A stretch of DNA of 64,000 nt from Rhizobium etli 8C-3 (GCF_001908375.1 NZ_CP017241.1:1615001-1679000); one strand, 5' to 3'. Positions 50,116 through 59,402 are shown, counted from the first letter of the stretch. Notes: generated from the letters alone by a model not told the origin. Made by a program: numbers and translations.

Positions 50116-50365
50116 GGCGTTGGCCCGGCAACTCCGGCGGAACTGGACCGGCATTGAGCTAGACAGCCGCTGATGTCGCACCACCAACGAGCGGCTTGCC
50201 TGACAGCAGCATCACCGGGCGGCGCCACCCCCAACAACCCGCCGACCAGAACACCGGTCGGCGGCCGCACGTTCCAATGGTCCGAGCTCGCTGTGCTTCG
50301 CACCGGACCGCCGGTGCCGTGCACCAAGAGGGACTGGCTTGGTTGGGAACAATGAAGGGGGCGCA

Positions 50366-50806
50366 TCAATTCGACTGAAGCATTTCGATAAGGTCGTCGA
50401 TTAGCCCCTGTGGGTCAGATTGGCCCTTGCCGTCCTCGGAACGATGGCCGCTCAGGGCCATGCCTATCGAGCCGTGCATAAGGGCCATGAACATGGCAGC
50501 CGTTCGCTCATCGTCGCCCGGCTTTATTGCTCCGCTCCTACGGAGGAATGCGATGGACTCTATGAAAAGACGTAGCGTTTTATTGGCGGTCTGGGCTAGC
50601 TCCTCGTCGTAACGTTCCCAGCGCCCAAAGATCAATCCAAACCGATTCGGGTAGCTAAGCCCCCAGTGAACATGTTCGTGGGCCATCTTCCGGAAGGCGG
50701 GATCGCCGGGTGTCGCTGAAATCGTGACCATCACAGCGGTTCTTGCACGTAGTTCCTGGGCGGCAACGGCAGCCAGTAATGCTTCCTTGTCCTGAAAAAG
50801 CTTGCA
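50366..50806 (-). pseudogene. TetR-family regulator lacking its DNA-binding N-terminus
   Basis: The C-terminal TetR ligand domain is well kept: FQDKEALLAAVAAQELRARTAVM, then HEHVHWGLSYPNRFGLIFGRWERYDEELAQTAN and a final helix ending LIEMLQSN. Upstream of FQDKE, the last part of the HTH (usually ..YYHF-DKEALL), the frame meets a TGA, and the entire helix-turn-helix is missing. An in-frame ATG at 50734 could still give a 122-residue stub, which could not bind DNA as a TetR. It abuts an FMN-reductase fragment on the other strand. Confidence 0.85.
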
Positions 50807-51019
50807 TCACCTGGACTGCTGGGCAGATCTGCAGCGGCGCTGCATCTCCGCCAGAATTTGGTCAGTGTTAATGTCGCTGTGTTACCACAGCCCGAGGTCT
50901 ATCTCAGCAGCGCCGACAAGTTCATCGATGAGGCCGGGTCACTCTCCAGTGATGCGACGAAGGGATTTCTCGGAAACTTCCTTGATGCCTTCAGGGCATG
51001 GGTCGAGAAGCTGGCGTAA
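50804..51019 (+). pseudogene. NADPH-dependent FMN reductase C-terminal fragment
   Basis: Starting at ASPGLLG and continuing VNVAVLPQPEVYLSSADKF, IDEAGSLSSDATKGFLGN and FLDAFRAWVEKLA-stop, this is the last 70 or so residues of a flavodoxin-fold NAD(P)H:FMN reductase (ASPG..G motif, PQPEV loop). The N-terminal FMN-binding half and any start codon are gone. It begins exactly where the divergent TetR fragment ends. The 230 bases after it, up to 51246, hold no gene I can recognise. Confidence 0.85.
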
Positions 51020-51246
51020 GCAGAAGTGCCGACATCGTCAGCGAGTGAAAGCGGTCCTTTCTGCAAAACAGGATGGTTCATTGCGATCAGTTCATCGAAT
51101 GGGTGTCGGGCGGGACCGGTAGATGCCGAAGCGTCCAGTGCCACGCAGAAAAATGATCAGGATCGAGCAAATGGTGAGGATCGAGCGCGCGCGGCGAGTT
51201 TCTGCCGACTAACGTCCCTTGTCGTCACAACAGGGGATTTTTTGGA

Positions 51247-52305
51247 ATGACCTCAGGACTCGCAACGAAACGCCGGACGTTTTTGACCGGCATGGCGGCG
51301 ATTGCCGCAACATCGATGCTCGCACCGGCAATCTCCATACGACCGGCCATTGCTCAACAAGGGGGCGGCGCTGCGATCATGCGGCCAATCCCGAAGACGG
51401 GGGAGATGATCCCGGCGGTCGGCCTGGGCACATTCGAGACCTTTGACGTCCGCCCAGGCGAACCGCGCGACAATGTGGGCGAGGTAATCCGCTTGTTCCA
51501 TGTGCACGGTGGAAGGGTCATCGATACGTCACCACTCTACGGAATGTCTGAAGTGTGCGTCGGCGATTTCATCACCGATCTTGGCATCGCCGACGACATC
51601 TTCATCACCAACAAGACCTGGACGACCGGCGACTACCTTTCCGACAACAGCCATTCGGAACGGCAGCTCCGGAAGTCGCGGGAACGGCTGTGGCGGGATC
51701 GGATCGACGTGCTGCAGGTCCACAGTCTCGAAAACCACGACCAGGTCCGTCACTGGCTGGCCCAGAAGAAGACCGAGGGTTCTGTGCGCTATATCGGCAT
51801 CACCCAGTGGAGCCCGGAATACTATGACACCATGGAGCGCCTCGTGAACACAGGCACTCTGGATTTCGTCCAGATCGCCTATACGATCCTGACGCGTGCC
51901 GCCGAACAACGGCTGCTCGATGCCTGCGCCGCAAACGGTGTTGCCGTTCAGGTCAACATCCCGTTTGAAAAGGCGTGGCTCTTTACGCCCGTGGCGGGAC
52001 AACCAGTTCCAGATTTCGCCAAGGAGATGGGTATCGAGACCTGGGCGCAGTACTTCCTGAAATGGATCATCTCCCATCCGGCCGTCACGAATGTGATCCC
52101 CGCGACAAGCCAGCCACAGCACCTCGTCGACAACATGGGCGCGCTCTACGGCGAGCTGCCCGACCGGGCGACCCGTGAGCGCATGGCGGATTACTATACC
52201 GGGCTGACAGGCGTCGCTGACGCGCTTAAACAGCCTCCCTATCCTGGAAAAAAATATGGCGGCGTCGTCACATGGCCTTTCCCGCAACCACCCCAACGTA
52301 CCTGA
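51247..52305 (+). CDS. Tat-exported aldo/keto reductase
   Basis: 352 residues. The N-terminal TKRRTFLTGMAAIAATSM is a twin-arginine signal, ending near AIAQQ, so the enzyme is exported folded, unusual for the mostly cytosolic AKR family. The AKR catalytic residues are visible: Asp and Tyr in VIDTSPLYGMSE, Lys in ITNKTW and His in LQVHSLEN, with the later VIPATSQPQHLVDN. Its 3' end overlaps the next gene by 34 bases, implying joint expression with the exported FGE-fold protein. Confidence 0.92.
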   Translation: MTSGLATKRRTFLTGMAAIAATSMLAPAISIRPAIAQQGGGAAIMRPIPKTGEMIPAVGLGTFETFDVRPGEPRDNVGEVIRLFHVHGGRVIDTSPLYGMSEVCVGDFITDLGIADDIFITNKTWTTGDYLSDNSHSERQLRKSRERLWRDRIDVLQVHSLENHDQVRHWLAQKKTEGSVRYIGITQWSPEYYDTMERLVNTGTLDFVQIAYTILTRAAEQRLLDACAANGVAVQVNIPFEKAWLFTPVAGQPVPDFAKEMGIETWAQYFLKWIISHPAVTNVIPATSQPQHLVDNMGALYGELPDRATRERMADYYTGLTGVADALKQPPYPGKKYGGVVTWPFPQPPQRT

Positions 52306-53054
52306 CACTCATCCTCATTGCGTTTCCGGCCGCCGCCACGGCCGGGAGCGACCGTGTCACTATCGAGGGGTTCGCCATCGACAGGAGCGAGGTGACTATC
52401 GCCGATTTCGCCGCCTTCGCTGACGCGACCAAGCTGAGGACGGCCGCTGAGCGCGATGGCGGCGGTCACGAATGGGGAAGCGGATGGGAACGTCGTCCAG
52501 GCTGGTCTTATCGCAGCCCGTTTGGAGAACCACCGCAAGACGTGGCCGAACCCGCCGTTCATGTGAGCTGGTATGAGGCACGTGACTATTGCGCCTCAGT
52601 CGGCGGCCGACTGCCAACCCGCGCCGAATGGCAGCGCGCCGCCTATCGTGAATATGGAAACGGGTCGCGGGCGGGTTTCGTAGTCGGGAAAACCTATTCC
52701 TACCCGACAGGAGATACGCCCGAAGGGGCAAATACGAACGCTGGCGATCCGTGGCCTCGGCATGTCTCCGCCGCAACCACCCGCCAAGGCGTGAATGGCC
52801 TTTACGACATGGGTGGCAACGTCTGGGAATGGCTCGCCGACCGCGACGGTGACACTGCGCTCACGGCTGGCGGCTCGTGGTGGTACGGCCCGGATAAAAT
52901 GCGGAAAGACGCCATGCAGTGGAAGCCTGCGGACTTCTATGTCGTCTACATCGGCTTCCGCTGCGCCTATGATCTGAATCGTAGCTTCACCTTCTGCGAG
53001 CTAGAGACCCTTCAGACTCTCAACCCTCACGTACTGTTGAACGGCGAGAGTTGA
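52272..53054 (+). CDS. Exported FGE/sulfatase-modifying-factor-fold protein
   Basis: 260 residues with a signal peptide (about 1-24, ending ATAGS) and the FGE-sulfatase domain: FAIDRSEVTIADFAAFADAT, VHVSWYEARDYCASVGGRLPTRAEWQRAA, LYDMGGNVWEWLAD, GGSWWYG and IGFRC. The Cys pair of true formylglycine-generating enzymes (SYC..R) is missing after GGSW, so it is unlikely to oxidise sulfatase Cys; it may instead resemble PvdO/EgtB-like members. It overlaps the aldo/keto reductase gene by 34 bases. Confidence 0.88.
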   Translation: MAFPATTPTYLTLILIAFPAAATAGSDRVTIEGFAIDRSEVTIADFAAFADATKLRTAAERDGGGHEWGSGWERRPGWSYRSPFGEPPQDVAEPAVHVSWYEARDYCASVGGRLPTRAEWQRAAYREYGNGSRAGFVVGKTYSYPTGDTPEGANTNAGDPWPRHVSAATTRQGVNGLYDMGGNVWEWLADRDGDTALTAGGSWWYGPDKMRKDAMQWKPADFYVVYIGFRCAYDLNRSFTFCELETLQTLNPHVLLNGES

Positions 53055-53139
53055 AGACCGCCGATTTCTAAATGCTTACGCCCGCAAACAGCCGTATCGT
53101 TCACCATCTGACCTGCAAGATGGTTTTGCAGGCGTGTAG

Positions 53140-54003
53140 GTGCGGACGTCGATGCAACAGAAGACGAGGAACGAAGGCTGGCAATTGACCCAGCCGCCCC
53201 AAGATCATCTGCGAATAGAGTGGCCAGGAGGTCGCTTCGAAACCGCGCGACGGCGGCGGACAGGAGAAGTAGAAGGCAAGATAGCACCGGACTTCCATCT
53301 GATCATGGTGACGCTCAGTGGCGGCGCAGCTCATCATGCGTTTCGAACCGACGACGGATATCGCTATGAGGGCCGCGACGCGAAGGGCATGGTTTCCTTT
53401 CTGCCTGCCGGCTGCAGTCGCGAGCTTCGCCTCCGCGACGTCGCTTGGGAATGGGGCGCGATTGCCATCGATCCGGCTGTGGCAAGCCCAAAGCTTCATG
53501 ACGCCAAGTCGTTTCTCGTTGGTCGCGACGACTTCATCCATGGCATGACGGCGCAGATGCGCGGCCTTTGTCGTCGTGAAGGAAGTTTGGACCAGACCTA
53601 CTGCTCGACGATGACTCTTGCTCTTTCGGAGTATCTGTCGAACAAGATTGCAGAACGCAGTCCGCACGGCCCGTCGCCGAAATACACCCTGACGAGACGA
53701 CAGCTTCGTGACACCTATGAGAGAATTGATGCCCGACTGGCGGAGCCGATCTCGATTTCCGACCTCTCTCTTTCGCTTGGCATCTCGGAGGGGCATTTCT
53801 TCCGCGCCTTTCGCGGAGCAACCGGCCAGACGCCTCTGGAAGTGATATCCAGTCGCCGGATGGACCGAGCGGCTCGTCTTTTGCGCGAAACGGATTTACC
53901 GATCGTCGAGGTCGCAGCGCTCTGTGGGATCGCGAGTCCAAGTCACTTTGCGCGCCTGTTCCGCTCTCACAAAGGCCATTCGCCGTCGCTGTGGCGAAAG
54001 TAA
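53140..54003 (+). CDS. AraC-family transcriptional regulator
   Basis: 287 residues from a GTG; an ATG four codons on is an alternative start. The C-terminal 100 residues are an AraC/XylS double helix-turn-helix: ISDLSLSLGISEGHFFRAFRGATGQTPLEVISSRRM, then LPIVEVAALCGIASPSHFARLFRSHKGHSPSLWR. The N-terminal part is a ligand domain of unknown specificity. It lies 85 bases after the AKR/FGE pair on the same strand and might control it or the divergent-looking neighbours. Confidence 0.92.
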   Translation: MRTSMQQKTRNEGWQLTQPPQDHLRIEWPGGRFETARRRRTGEVEGKIAPDFHLIMVTLSGGAAHHAFRTDDGYRYEGRDAKGMVSFLPAGCSRELRLRDVAWEWGAIAIDPAVASPKLHDAKSFLVGRDDFIHGMTAQMRGLCRREGSLDQTYCSTMTLALSEYLSNKIAERSPHGPSPKYTLTRRQLRDTYERIDARLAEPISISDLSLSLGISEGHFFRAFRGATGQTPLEVISSRRMDRAARLLRETDLPIVEVAALCGIASPSHFARLFRSHKGHSPSLWRK

Positions 54004-54164
54004 GTGGCCTGCTGAACTCTCGCTTGAGGCCGTTCACTGCCTAAACTCAACGGCGCGCCGCCCGATCTCAATGTTTGGGTCAGAGCGGCCCCAAAGGGCC
54101 GCCTGCATCTCGCGAAACCCAGGATTTTTGCGACATCCGCAACACGATGACACCGTTGCTGGTG

Positions 54165-55472
54165 TCACCGTCCAACGATGGTATGAACACCGGGTGGGAG
54201 TCTGAAACGGTCCTGGGTCGCAACAAGGGATGGGCGACCTTCTGTCGAAATGCGCCAGACTTCGACAGCTCCGCCGGGTGAAGTGTTCTCATTTCTGTAC
54301 CGATTGACGCCGACAAAGACATGGCGTCCGCCTCGATCGAAGGCGAGACCTTGGGGCAGAACCCCTGAGATCGGCCATTCGCCATGAAGTGTCAGCCGTC
54401 CGGTTTCGCGGTCCAACTCGTAAAGACTGAGCGAAGCCTGCTCAGTCCAGTCGCGCGAGCCTTCCGGTTTTCCGGTTCCGGGCAGGTTGGACGTTACCAG
54501 GAAACGGCCGTCAGGGCTGAAGGCAACCGTCTCGGCTCCCCAGCCTCCGAGAGTGATGTGGGGCACCGTATGCCGCGCTGCATCGCCGCGCGCGCCGACA
54601 TTGGCGAGCCTGACGGTCGTCAAGATCCCCTCCCGCACACCGTAAAAGCCGTCGGTGTCGACGCCCCATTGAACGTCCGACGTCACGTAATAGCGGCCAT
54701 CGGGTGAAAAGCGACCGACGAAAGGAAACTTGTTGGTGTGTACGCGGTTGCCCCAGGGATGGATGTCCGAGACGGTCGCGTCTTGACCGCGCACGACTTC
54801 GTAGAAGGCGACTTGATTGCGATCAACTAGGTTGACCGCTATGTACCGACCGCTAGGATGCCACTGCACCCAGGTCGACTTCAAGGGGATGGATCCGGTA
54901 GCCGGTTCGAGGTCAAGGCCGAAGTTGGTAACTGGGCCGAAGCGGCCGTCTGTGAGCGGAACGAACGCCAGCTCGCGGTCGGGATCGACAGTTATCGCAA
55001 CGATCAGATCACCGGATGGGCTGACCGCAATGGCCTGTGGTTGGGTACCAATGCGTACGCTGTCCACGACCGGTGGGCGAGCGCCATCAAGGCGTACTGA
55101 ACGGATCGTGTCGCCCTGCGGCAGTTCATCGAGGCGCGTTGCGCCCTCTGGCCGTTGGCGGAAGGTCTCCGCGACGAAGGCGTAAAGGCCATCAGGCGAA
55201 AGATCGAGCGCCCCAGGCGGGCCGTAATTTGAGTTCGATATCTTTATCGGCGATACCAACGGCGCGTCGCTCGATGGCGAGGTGATGATGGACAGCGTAT
55301 CCCCGTGCTCGGCATCGAGAGGACCCAGTTCACCGGTCTCGTACACGGTTGGCACCATATCGGTGTCTGAGAGGACAAGGATCCTCTCGGCTTTAGGGGG
55401 GAAAGTCTCGGCAAGTGCGAGACTGGGGATCAGTACCATCGCCAGCGCGGCGATGCGCAAATGGGTTCGCAT
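54165..55472 (-). CDS. Exported beta-propeller protein (lactonase/YVTN-like)
   Basis: 435 residues with a signal peptide (LRIAALAMVLIPSLALAE) and repeating propeller blades with SPDG/SPSG turns: LDLSPDGLYAFVAET, IAVSPSGDLIVAI, GRFSPDGRYYVTS, VAFSPDGRFLVTSN, LAFDRGGRHVFVGV. It resembles the 7-bladed lactonase family, but lactonase activity cannot be read from the sequence. The ATG at 55472 has GGAGGTAG in front; a longer frame to 55562 would enter the promoter shared with the divergent LysR gene. Confidence 0.82.
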   Translation of the reverse strand: MRTHLRIAALAMVLIPSLALAETFPPKAERILVLSDTDMVPTVYETGELGPLDAEHGDTLSIITSPSSDAPLVSPIKISNSNYGPPGALDLSPDGLYAFVAETFRQRPEGATRLDELPQGDTIRSVRLDGARPPVVDSVRIGTQPQAIAVSPSGDLIVAITVDPDRELAFVPLTDGRFGPVTNFGLDLEPATGSIPLKSTWVQWHPSGRYIAVNLVDRNQVAFYEVVRGQDATVSDIHPWGNRVHTNKFPFVGRFSPDGRYYVTSDVQWGVDTDGFYGVREGILTTVRLANVGARGDAARHTVPHITLGGWGAETVAFSPDGRFLVTSNLPGTGKPEGSRDWTEQASLSLYELDRETGRLTLHGEWPISGVLPQGLAFDRGGRHVFVGVNRYRNENTSPGGAVEVWRISTEGRPSLVATQDRFRLPPGVHTIVGR

Positions 55473-55598
55473 TAAATCTACCTCCAGTCGAGAGTGACGA
55501 CCATTCCTCCCATCGCCGGCTCCAGTCGTCCAATCGATATTGAACATTCGGATATTTCCCATAGTAATATAGTTCTCCCGCTCATCGGATGTCCCGCG

Positions 55599-56537
55599 AT
55601 GAACCTTGCCGCAGTAGATCTCAACTTACTCGTCGCCTTCGACGCATTGCTCGGCGAGGGGAGCGTGAGTGCCGCGGCGGCGCGTATCGGCCTCAGCCAG
55701 CCCGCCATGAGCAAGCGGCTGGCGCATCTGCGACATCTGTTTGCCGACGATCTGTTTGTCCGCAGTGCCGACGGCATGCGACCGACGGAAAAGGCATTAG
55801 ACCTTGCTGATCCGATCCGGGCGGCACTGCGTCAGATTGAGGACGCGCTGGGCGGCCTTGGGCAGTTTTCGCCGGCCCGGTCGCAACGTGTTTTCAGAAT
55901 TGCGACGACGGATCATGTTGCGGCCAGTCTGGTACCCGAACTGATGGCAACGTTGCGAAGGAATGCGCCAAGAACCTCCATCATCGTGCGAAGTCTTCAT
56001 CGCCAGGAAGTGGTCGATCAGCTCGAGAAGGGCTCGGTCGATCTCGCAATTACCATCTTGCCGGATGCGCCGACCAGCATAAAGCGGTTGAACCTCTTCC
56101 ACGTCGACTGGGTTTCGGTCGTGTCGGCCTCTCACCCGGAAATTCGCGATGAGCTAACCCTGGATCTCTACGTGAAGTATCCGCACATTGTGGTCACCCA
56201 CGTCGGCGATCTCAAGGGCTATGTCGATCGTATGCTGGATGATCGCAACCTGAAGCGGACCGTTATGATGAGCCTGCCCTACGCATTGGCCGTGCCGCCG
56301 ATTGTCGCGAGCACCGACATGATCTGCACCTTGTCAGCGAATCTGATCGGTCTTGCCGACTGGCCCGGGGTGCGATCTTTCCCCGTGCCCTTTGAGTATT
56401 CGGGCTACGAAGAGACAATGCTCTGGCATCGGCGGAATGACAGCGACCCCGGTCATCTGTGGCTGAGGCGCACGGTGCTGCAGGTGAGTGAAAAGGCGGG
56501 TGCCACGACCATTGATCGAAGAGCCGGCGCGGCCTAG
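55599..56537 (+). CDS. LysR-family regulator (NodD/NahR-like subgroup)
   Basis: 312 residues. The N-terminal HTH, VDLNLLVAFDALLGEGSVSAAAARIGLSQPAMSKRLAHLR then DDLFVRSADGMRPTEKA, is of the NodD/NahR/SyrM-like type. Divergent from the exported propeller gene (126-base gap), which is its likely target. The ATG at 55599 gives the standard N-terminus. Its last 4 bases overlap the convergent LysR gene. Confidence 0.93.
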   Translation: MNLAAVDLNLLVAFDALLGEGSVSAAAARIGLSQPAMSKRLAHLRHLFADDLFVRSADGMRPTEKALDLADPIRAALRQIEDALGGLGQFSPARSQRVFRIATTDHVAASLVPELMATLRRNAPRTSIIVRSLHRQEVVDQLEKGSVDLAITILPDAPTSIKRLNLFHVDWVSVVSASHPEIRDELTLDLYVKYPHIVVTHVGDLKGYVDRMLDDRNLKRTVMMSLPYALAVPPIVASTDMICTLSANLIGLADWPGVRSFPVPFEYSGYEETMLWHRRNDSDPGHLWLRRTVLQVSEKAGATTIDRRAGAA

Positions 56538-57460
56538 GTCGCCCTCGATACAAAGCTTTCCCGCTGCCGGCCCCGTGCCCGTGCGAACTCTACGAAAACC
56601 CGCAACTTCGGCAACAGCGAGTTCCGCTTTGGATAATAGAGAAAGAGGCCGGGCGACTCGATTGCGCAATCATCGACCACGCTGACTAGACGTCCCGACG
56701 ACAGACGCTCTTCAATGACCGGCTCCGCCACGTAAATCAAGCCAAGTCCCTTAAGCGCCGCCGCGACCATCGCCGGTGTATCGTTAAGGATCATCGGCCC
56801 CTTTACTGCCACTTCATAGGTCCGCTTGCCGTCCCGAAAGGTCCAGTTGATGATCTTTCCGGAAGTGCCGAGGCGGAACCGGATGCAGCGATGATCGCCA
56901 AGATCGTTCGGGTGTTCGGGTTTCGGATTTTGCGCGAAGTAGGACGGTGAGCCCGCCACAATGAACCGGAAGGACGGCGAAAGCCGAACGGCAACCATGT
57001 CGGGCTGAATCCGTTCGCCCAGCCGGATTCCCGCATCGAACCCGTTCGCGGCAATGTCCGACAGACCGTCTTCGGCGAAGAGCTCAACTTCAATCCCTGG
57101 GTAGGCTTCACAGAACTCGCGTAACGGATCGAGGAGGAACGGAATGACCCCTCGCGAGGCGTTGAGGCGCAGGGTTCCTGACGGGCGGCCGCTGTAAATC
57201 CTCAGTGTCGTGAAGCAGGCTTCCAGATTTTCAAGCGCCGGCCGCGCCTGCTCTAAGAAGATCATGCCCGCTTCGGTAAGCCCGACGCTGCGGGTGGTCC
57301 TGGAGAGCAGCGCCGTGCCCAGGTTGGTTTCGAGCGCCTTGACCATCTGGCTCACGGCCGAGGGCGAGACGCCGAGGTCGGCGGCGGCGGCGCGAAAGCT
57401 CATGCGCTCGGCCACCTTGATGAAGGCCGCCACTGCGTCGGTGTCCGTTCGCTTGAGCAT
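56534..57460 (-). CDS. LysR-family regulator (CrgA/DmlR-like)
   Basis: 308 residues: HTH AVAAFIKVAERMSFRAAAADLGVSPSAVSQMVKALE with LLSRTTRSVGLTEAG, followed by a substrate domain (GTLRLNASRGVIPFLLDPLREFCEAYP). Divergent from the strictosidine-synthase-like gene at 57610, with a TCGATT/AATCGA dyad between them, so that gene is the probable target. The start at 57460 omits 18 unlikely upstream residues. Confidence 0.93.
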   Translation of the reverse strand: MLKRTDTDAVAAFIKVAERMSFRAAAADLGVSPSAVSQMVKALETNLGTALLSRTTRSVGLTEAGMIFLEQARPALENLEACFTTLRIYSGRPSGTLRLNASRGVIPFLLDPLREFCEAYPGIEVELFAEDGLSDIAANGFDAGIRLGERIQPDMVAVRLSPSFRFIVAGSPSYFAQNPKPEHPNDLGDHRCIRFRLGTSGKIINWTFRDGKRTYEVAVKGPMILNDTPAMVAAALKGLGLIYVAEPVIEERLSSGRLVSVVDDCAIESPGLFLYYPKRNSLLPKLRVFVEFARARGRQRESFVSRAT

Positions 57461-57547
57461 GACGTCACTTTCTCGGAACTCTCTTCGTCCTTGAACGCGG
57501 TGATTGTGAAGCATGCGTGATTAACCTGTGCATTTGAAGCCTTATTA

Positions 57548-57565
57548 TCGATTGTGGCTAATCGA
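57548..57565. promoter_or_regulatory. LysR-type dyad between divergent genes
   Basis: TCGATT-GTGGCT-AATCGA has perfect 6-bp arms and contains a T-N11-A motif, as expected of a LysR recognition site. It is 88 bases before the LysR start and 45 bases before the gene at 57610. Confidence 0.6.
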
Positions 57566-57609
57566 CATAACTTTTTAAGCACAAACTGTGGAAACCGGAT
57601 CGTTGGCTC

Positions 57610-58746
57610 ATGAAATTGCAGATCGTCATTCAACGAAGTTCCAAGGCTGTAGCGGCACTCGCTGCAATCTTCGTTACCGCCTTCGCCCTGATGGTCCAGT
57701 CGTCGGATTTTCGGCCCGCGACATGGATCCCCGGTCCACACTCGCAAGGCGCGCGCAACGAGGATTTGAGCGGAGCACGCCCCGTTGCGCAGGAGATCTT
57801 GTCGGGCCCGGAAGATGTCGCCGTCGACAGTCGTGGCCGCGTCTTCACCGGCACCGTCGATGGGATTATCTGGCGCGCCGATCTCACCGCCGGGACGCCG
57901 CGCTTCGAACGGTTCGCGTCCGTCGGAGGACGCCCGCTTGGATTGGTGATCGGCGCGAATGACCTCCTCTATGTGGCCAATCACGGCATGGGGCTGCAGG
58001 CGGTTTCGCCCGATGGCGAAGTGAGCAGCCTGCTGACCGAAGTGGCCGGCACGCCGATCCTGTTTGCCAACGATCTCGCCATGGATGTCGACGGGATCAT
58101 CTATCTTTCGGACTCGAGCAGCCGCTACAACGTCTCTACTATCGGCGTTCAGGGAACCTATGGGGTGCCGGACCTTCTGGAGGGTCGTCCATTCGGCAGA
58201 GTGATCCGCTTTGACACGCGAAGCAGGGTGGCCTCTGTGCTCGCAACTGGCCTCTATTTCCCCAACGGCATCGCCATAAGTCGGGACAGCCGATCGATCG
58301 TCGTAGCAGAGACCAACCGTTACCGATTGTCGCGCATTTGGCTCGACGCCCCTCGCACAGGAGAGCGTGAAACGCTGGTCGATAATTTGAAGGGCTCGGC
58401 TGACGGTCTGACTGGAATCGGCGACGGCAGAATGCTGCTTGCCGCCTATCATCGAAGCCTGGTGCTCGACGAAAGCGTCCTGCCAAGCTGGTTGATGCGG
58501 CACGTCATCGCGCGGCTGCCCAATTCCATCTTCACCCGCAATGCTCCAGACGGCTTCATCTGCGTTATCGACGATCAGACGGGTGAGGTTCTGCAAGAGT
58601 TCCACGGGGGGACCGAGGAAGCGGCTGCGCCGGCCAACGCCGTCCTGTGGAATGGCGAGCTCTTCATCGGAACGCTTTTCGCATCGGCCGTGACGAGGAT
58701 CGAGCTGCCTATCGCACTGCCGTTCACCCAGACCTCAGCGAATTAA
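57610..58746 (+). CDS. Exported SMP-30/strictosidine-synthase-like beta-propeller
   Basis: 378 residues with an N-terminal membrane/signal segment (VAALAAIFVTAFALMVQ) and a six-bladed propeller: GPEDVAVDSRGRVFTG, GRPLGLVIGANDLLYVANHG, FANDLAMDVDGIIYLSDSS, GLYFPNGIAISRDSRSIVVAETNRYRLSRIWL, and GSADGLTGIGDGRMLLAAY. The NGIA and N/D residues are the calcium-site positions of SMP-30/paraoxonase-type hydrolases, so a lactonase or esterase role is possible. It is followed 14 bases later by a DedA gene. Confidence 0.85.
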   Translation: MKLQIVIQRSSKAVAALAAIFVTAFALMVQSSDFRPATWIPGPHSQGARNEDLSGARPVAQEILSGPEDVAVDSRGRVFTGTVDGIIWRADLTAGTPRFERFASVGGRPLGLVIGANDLLYVANHGMGLQAVSPDGEVSSLLTEVAGTPILFANDLAMDVDGIIYLSDSSSRYNVSTIGVQGTYGVPDLLEGRPFGRVIRFDTRSRVASVLATGLYFPNGIAISRDSRSIVVAETNRYRLSRIWLDAPRTGERETLVDNLKGSADGLTGIGDGRMLLAAYHRSLVLDESVLPSWLMRHVIARLPNSIFTRNAPDGFICVIDDQTGEVLQEFHGGTEEAAAPANAVLWNGELFIGTLFASAVTRIELPIALPFTQTSAN

Positions 58747-58760
58747 CGGCGAGGAACATT

Positions 58761-59402
58761 GTGGACATCGACCCGATTGGCGAAGTCATGGCCTGGATCG
58801 CCGCCTGCGGGGCAGCGGGGCTGTTCGGCATAGCCCTCGCTGAGCGTTTCGTGCCCGTGCTACCTTCCTACGGGCTTCTCGTCGCTGTCGGCATCGCCGC
58901 GGCAGAGGGCGCGTGGTCACTCCCGGCCGCTCTTCTCGCCTCGATCACCGGCAGCCTTCTGGGCTGTATCATATGTTATTGGCTAGCGAAGGCCCTTGGA
59001 GAGGCGCGATCACGGGCGCTTCTCTACAGGGGCGGTCGTCTCTTCGGACTATCGGCTGGACGCATCGAGCGCTGGACGGCGAGTTTATGCGACAACCAAG
59101 CAAGGTTTGCGATCGCAGCGCAGCTCGTCCCGACTGTCAGGCTGCTTGCGCCGTGGCTCGCAGGACTCCTGCGCGTTAAGGCAGCCCGCTTCGTGACGGC
59201 TTCCGCGTGCGGCGTCGCACTCTGGAACAGCATCTTCATCGGATTGGGAGTCGCGACCTCCACCGTGCTCGACGTCGCCAATGCCTCTGTTCTGGCGCTG
59301 ATCGTGTTATTGCTTCTGGTATTTTCAGAGGGTGTTTTCGTCGTGATTTGGACTCACTGGCGGCCGGCAGTTTCCGAGGGGACCCGAATTAATGACCAGT
59401 GA
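58761..59402 (+). CDS. DedA/SNARE-associated family membrane protein
   Basis: 213 residues with about five hydrophobic segments, of the DedA (VTT) family. Known landmarks are FVPVLPSYGLLVAVGIAA, ITGSLLGCIICYWLAKALG, and the charged F/G..R loop RFAIAAQLVPTVRLLAPWLAGLLRVKAARFV. DedA proteins flip lipids such as undecaprenyl phosphate. It starts with GTG at 58761 behind GAGGAAC and overlaps the next gene by 11 bases. Confidence 0.85.
   Translation: MDIDPIGEVMAWIAACGAAGLFGIALAERFVPVLPSYGLLVAVGIAAAEGAWSLPAALLASITGSLLGCIICYWLAKALGEARSRALLYRGGRLFGLSAGRIERWTASLCDNQARFAIAAQLVPTVRLLAPWLAGLLRVKAARFVTASACGVALWNSIFIGLGVATSTVLDVANASVLALIVLLLLVFSEGVFVVIWTHWRPAVSEGTRINDQ

Noticed and set aside
50112..50369. 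85-codon minus-strand frame after the LysR scrap
   Set aside because: No recognisable motif, low-complexity Pro/Gly content, sits in a decay zone.
50899..51144. 81-codon minus-strand frame over the FMN-reductase fragment
   Set aside because: Mostly antisense to the recognised reductase fragment; no family likeness.
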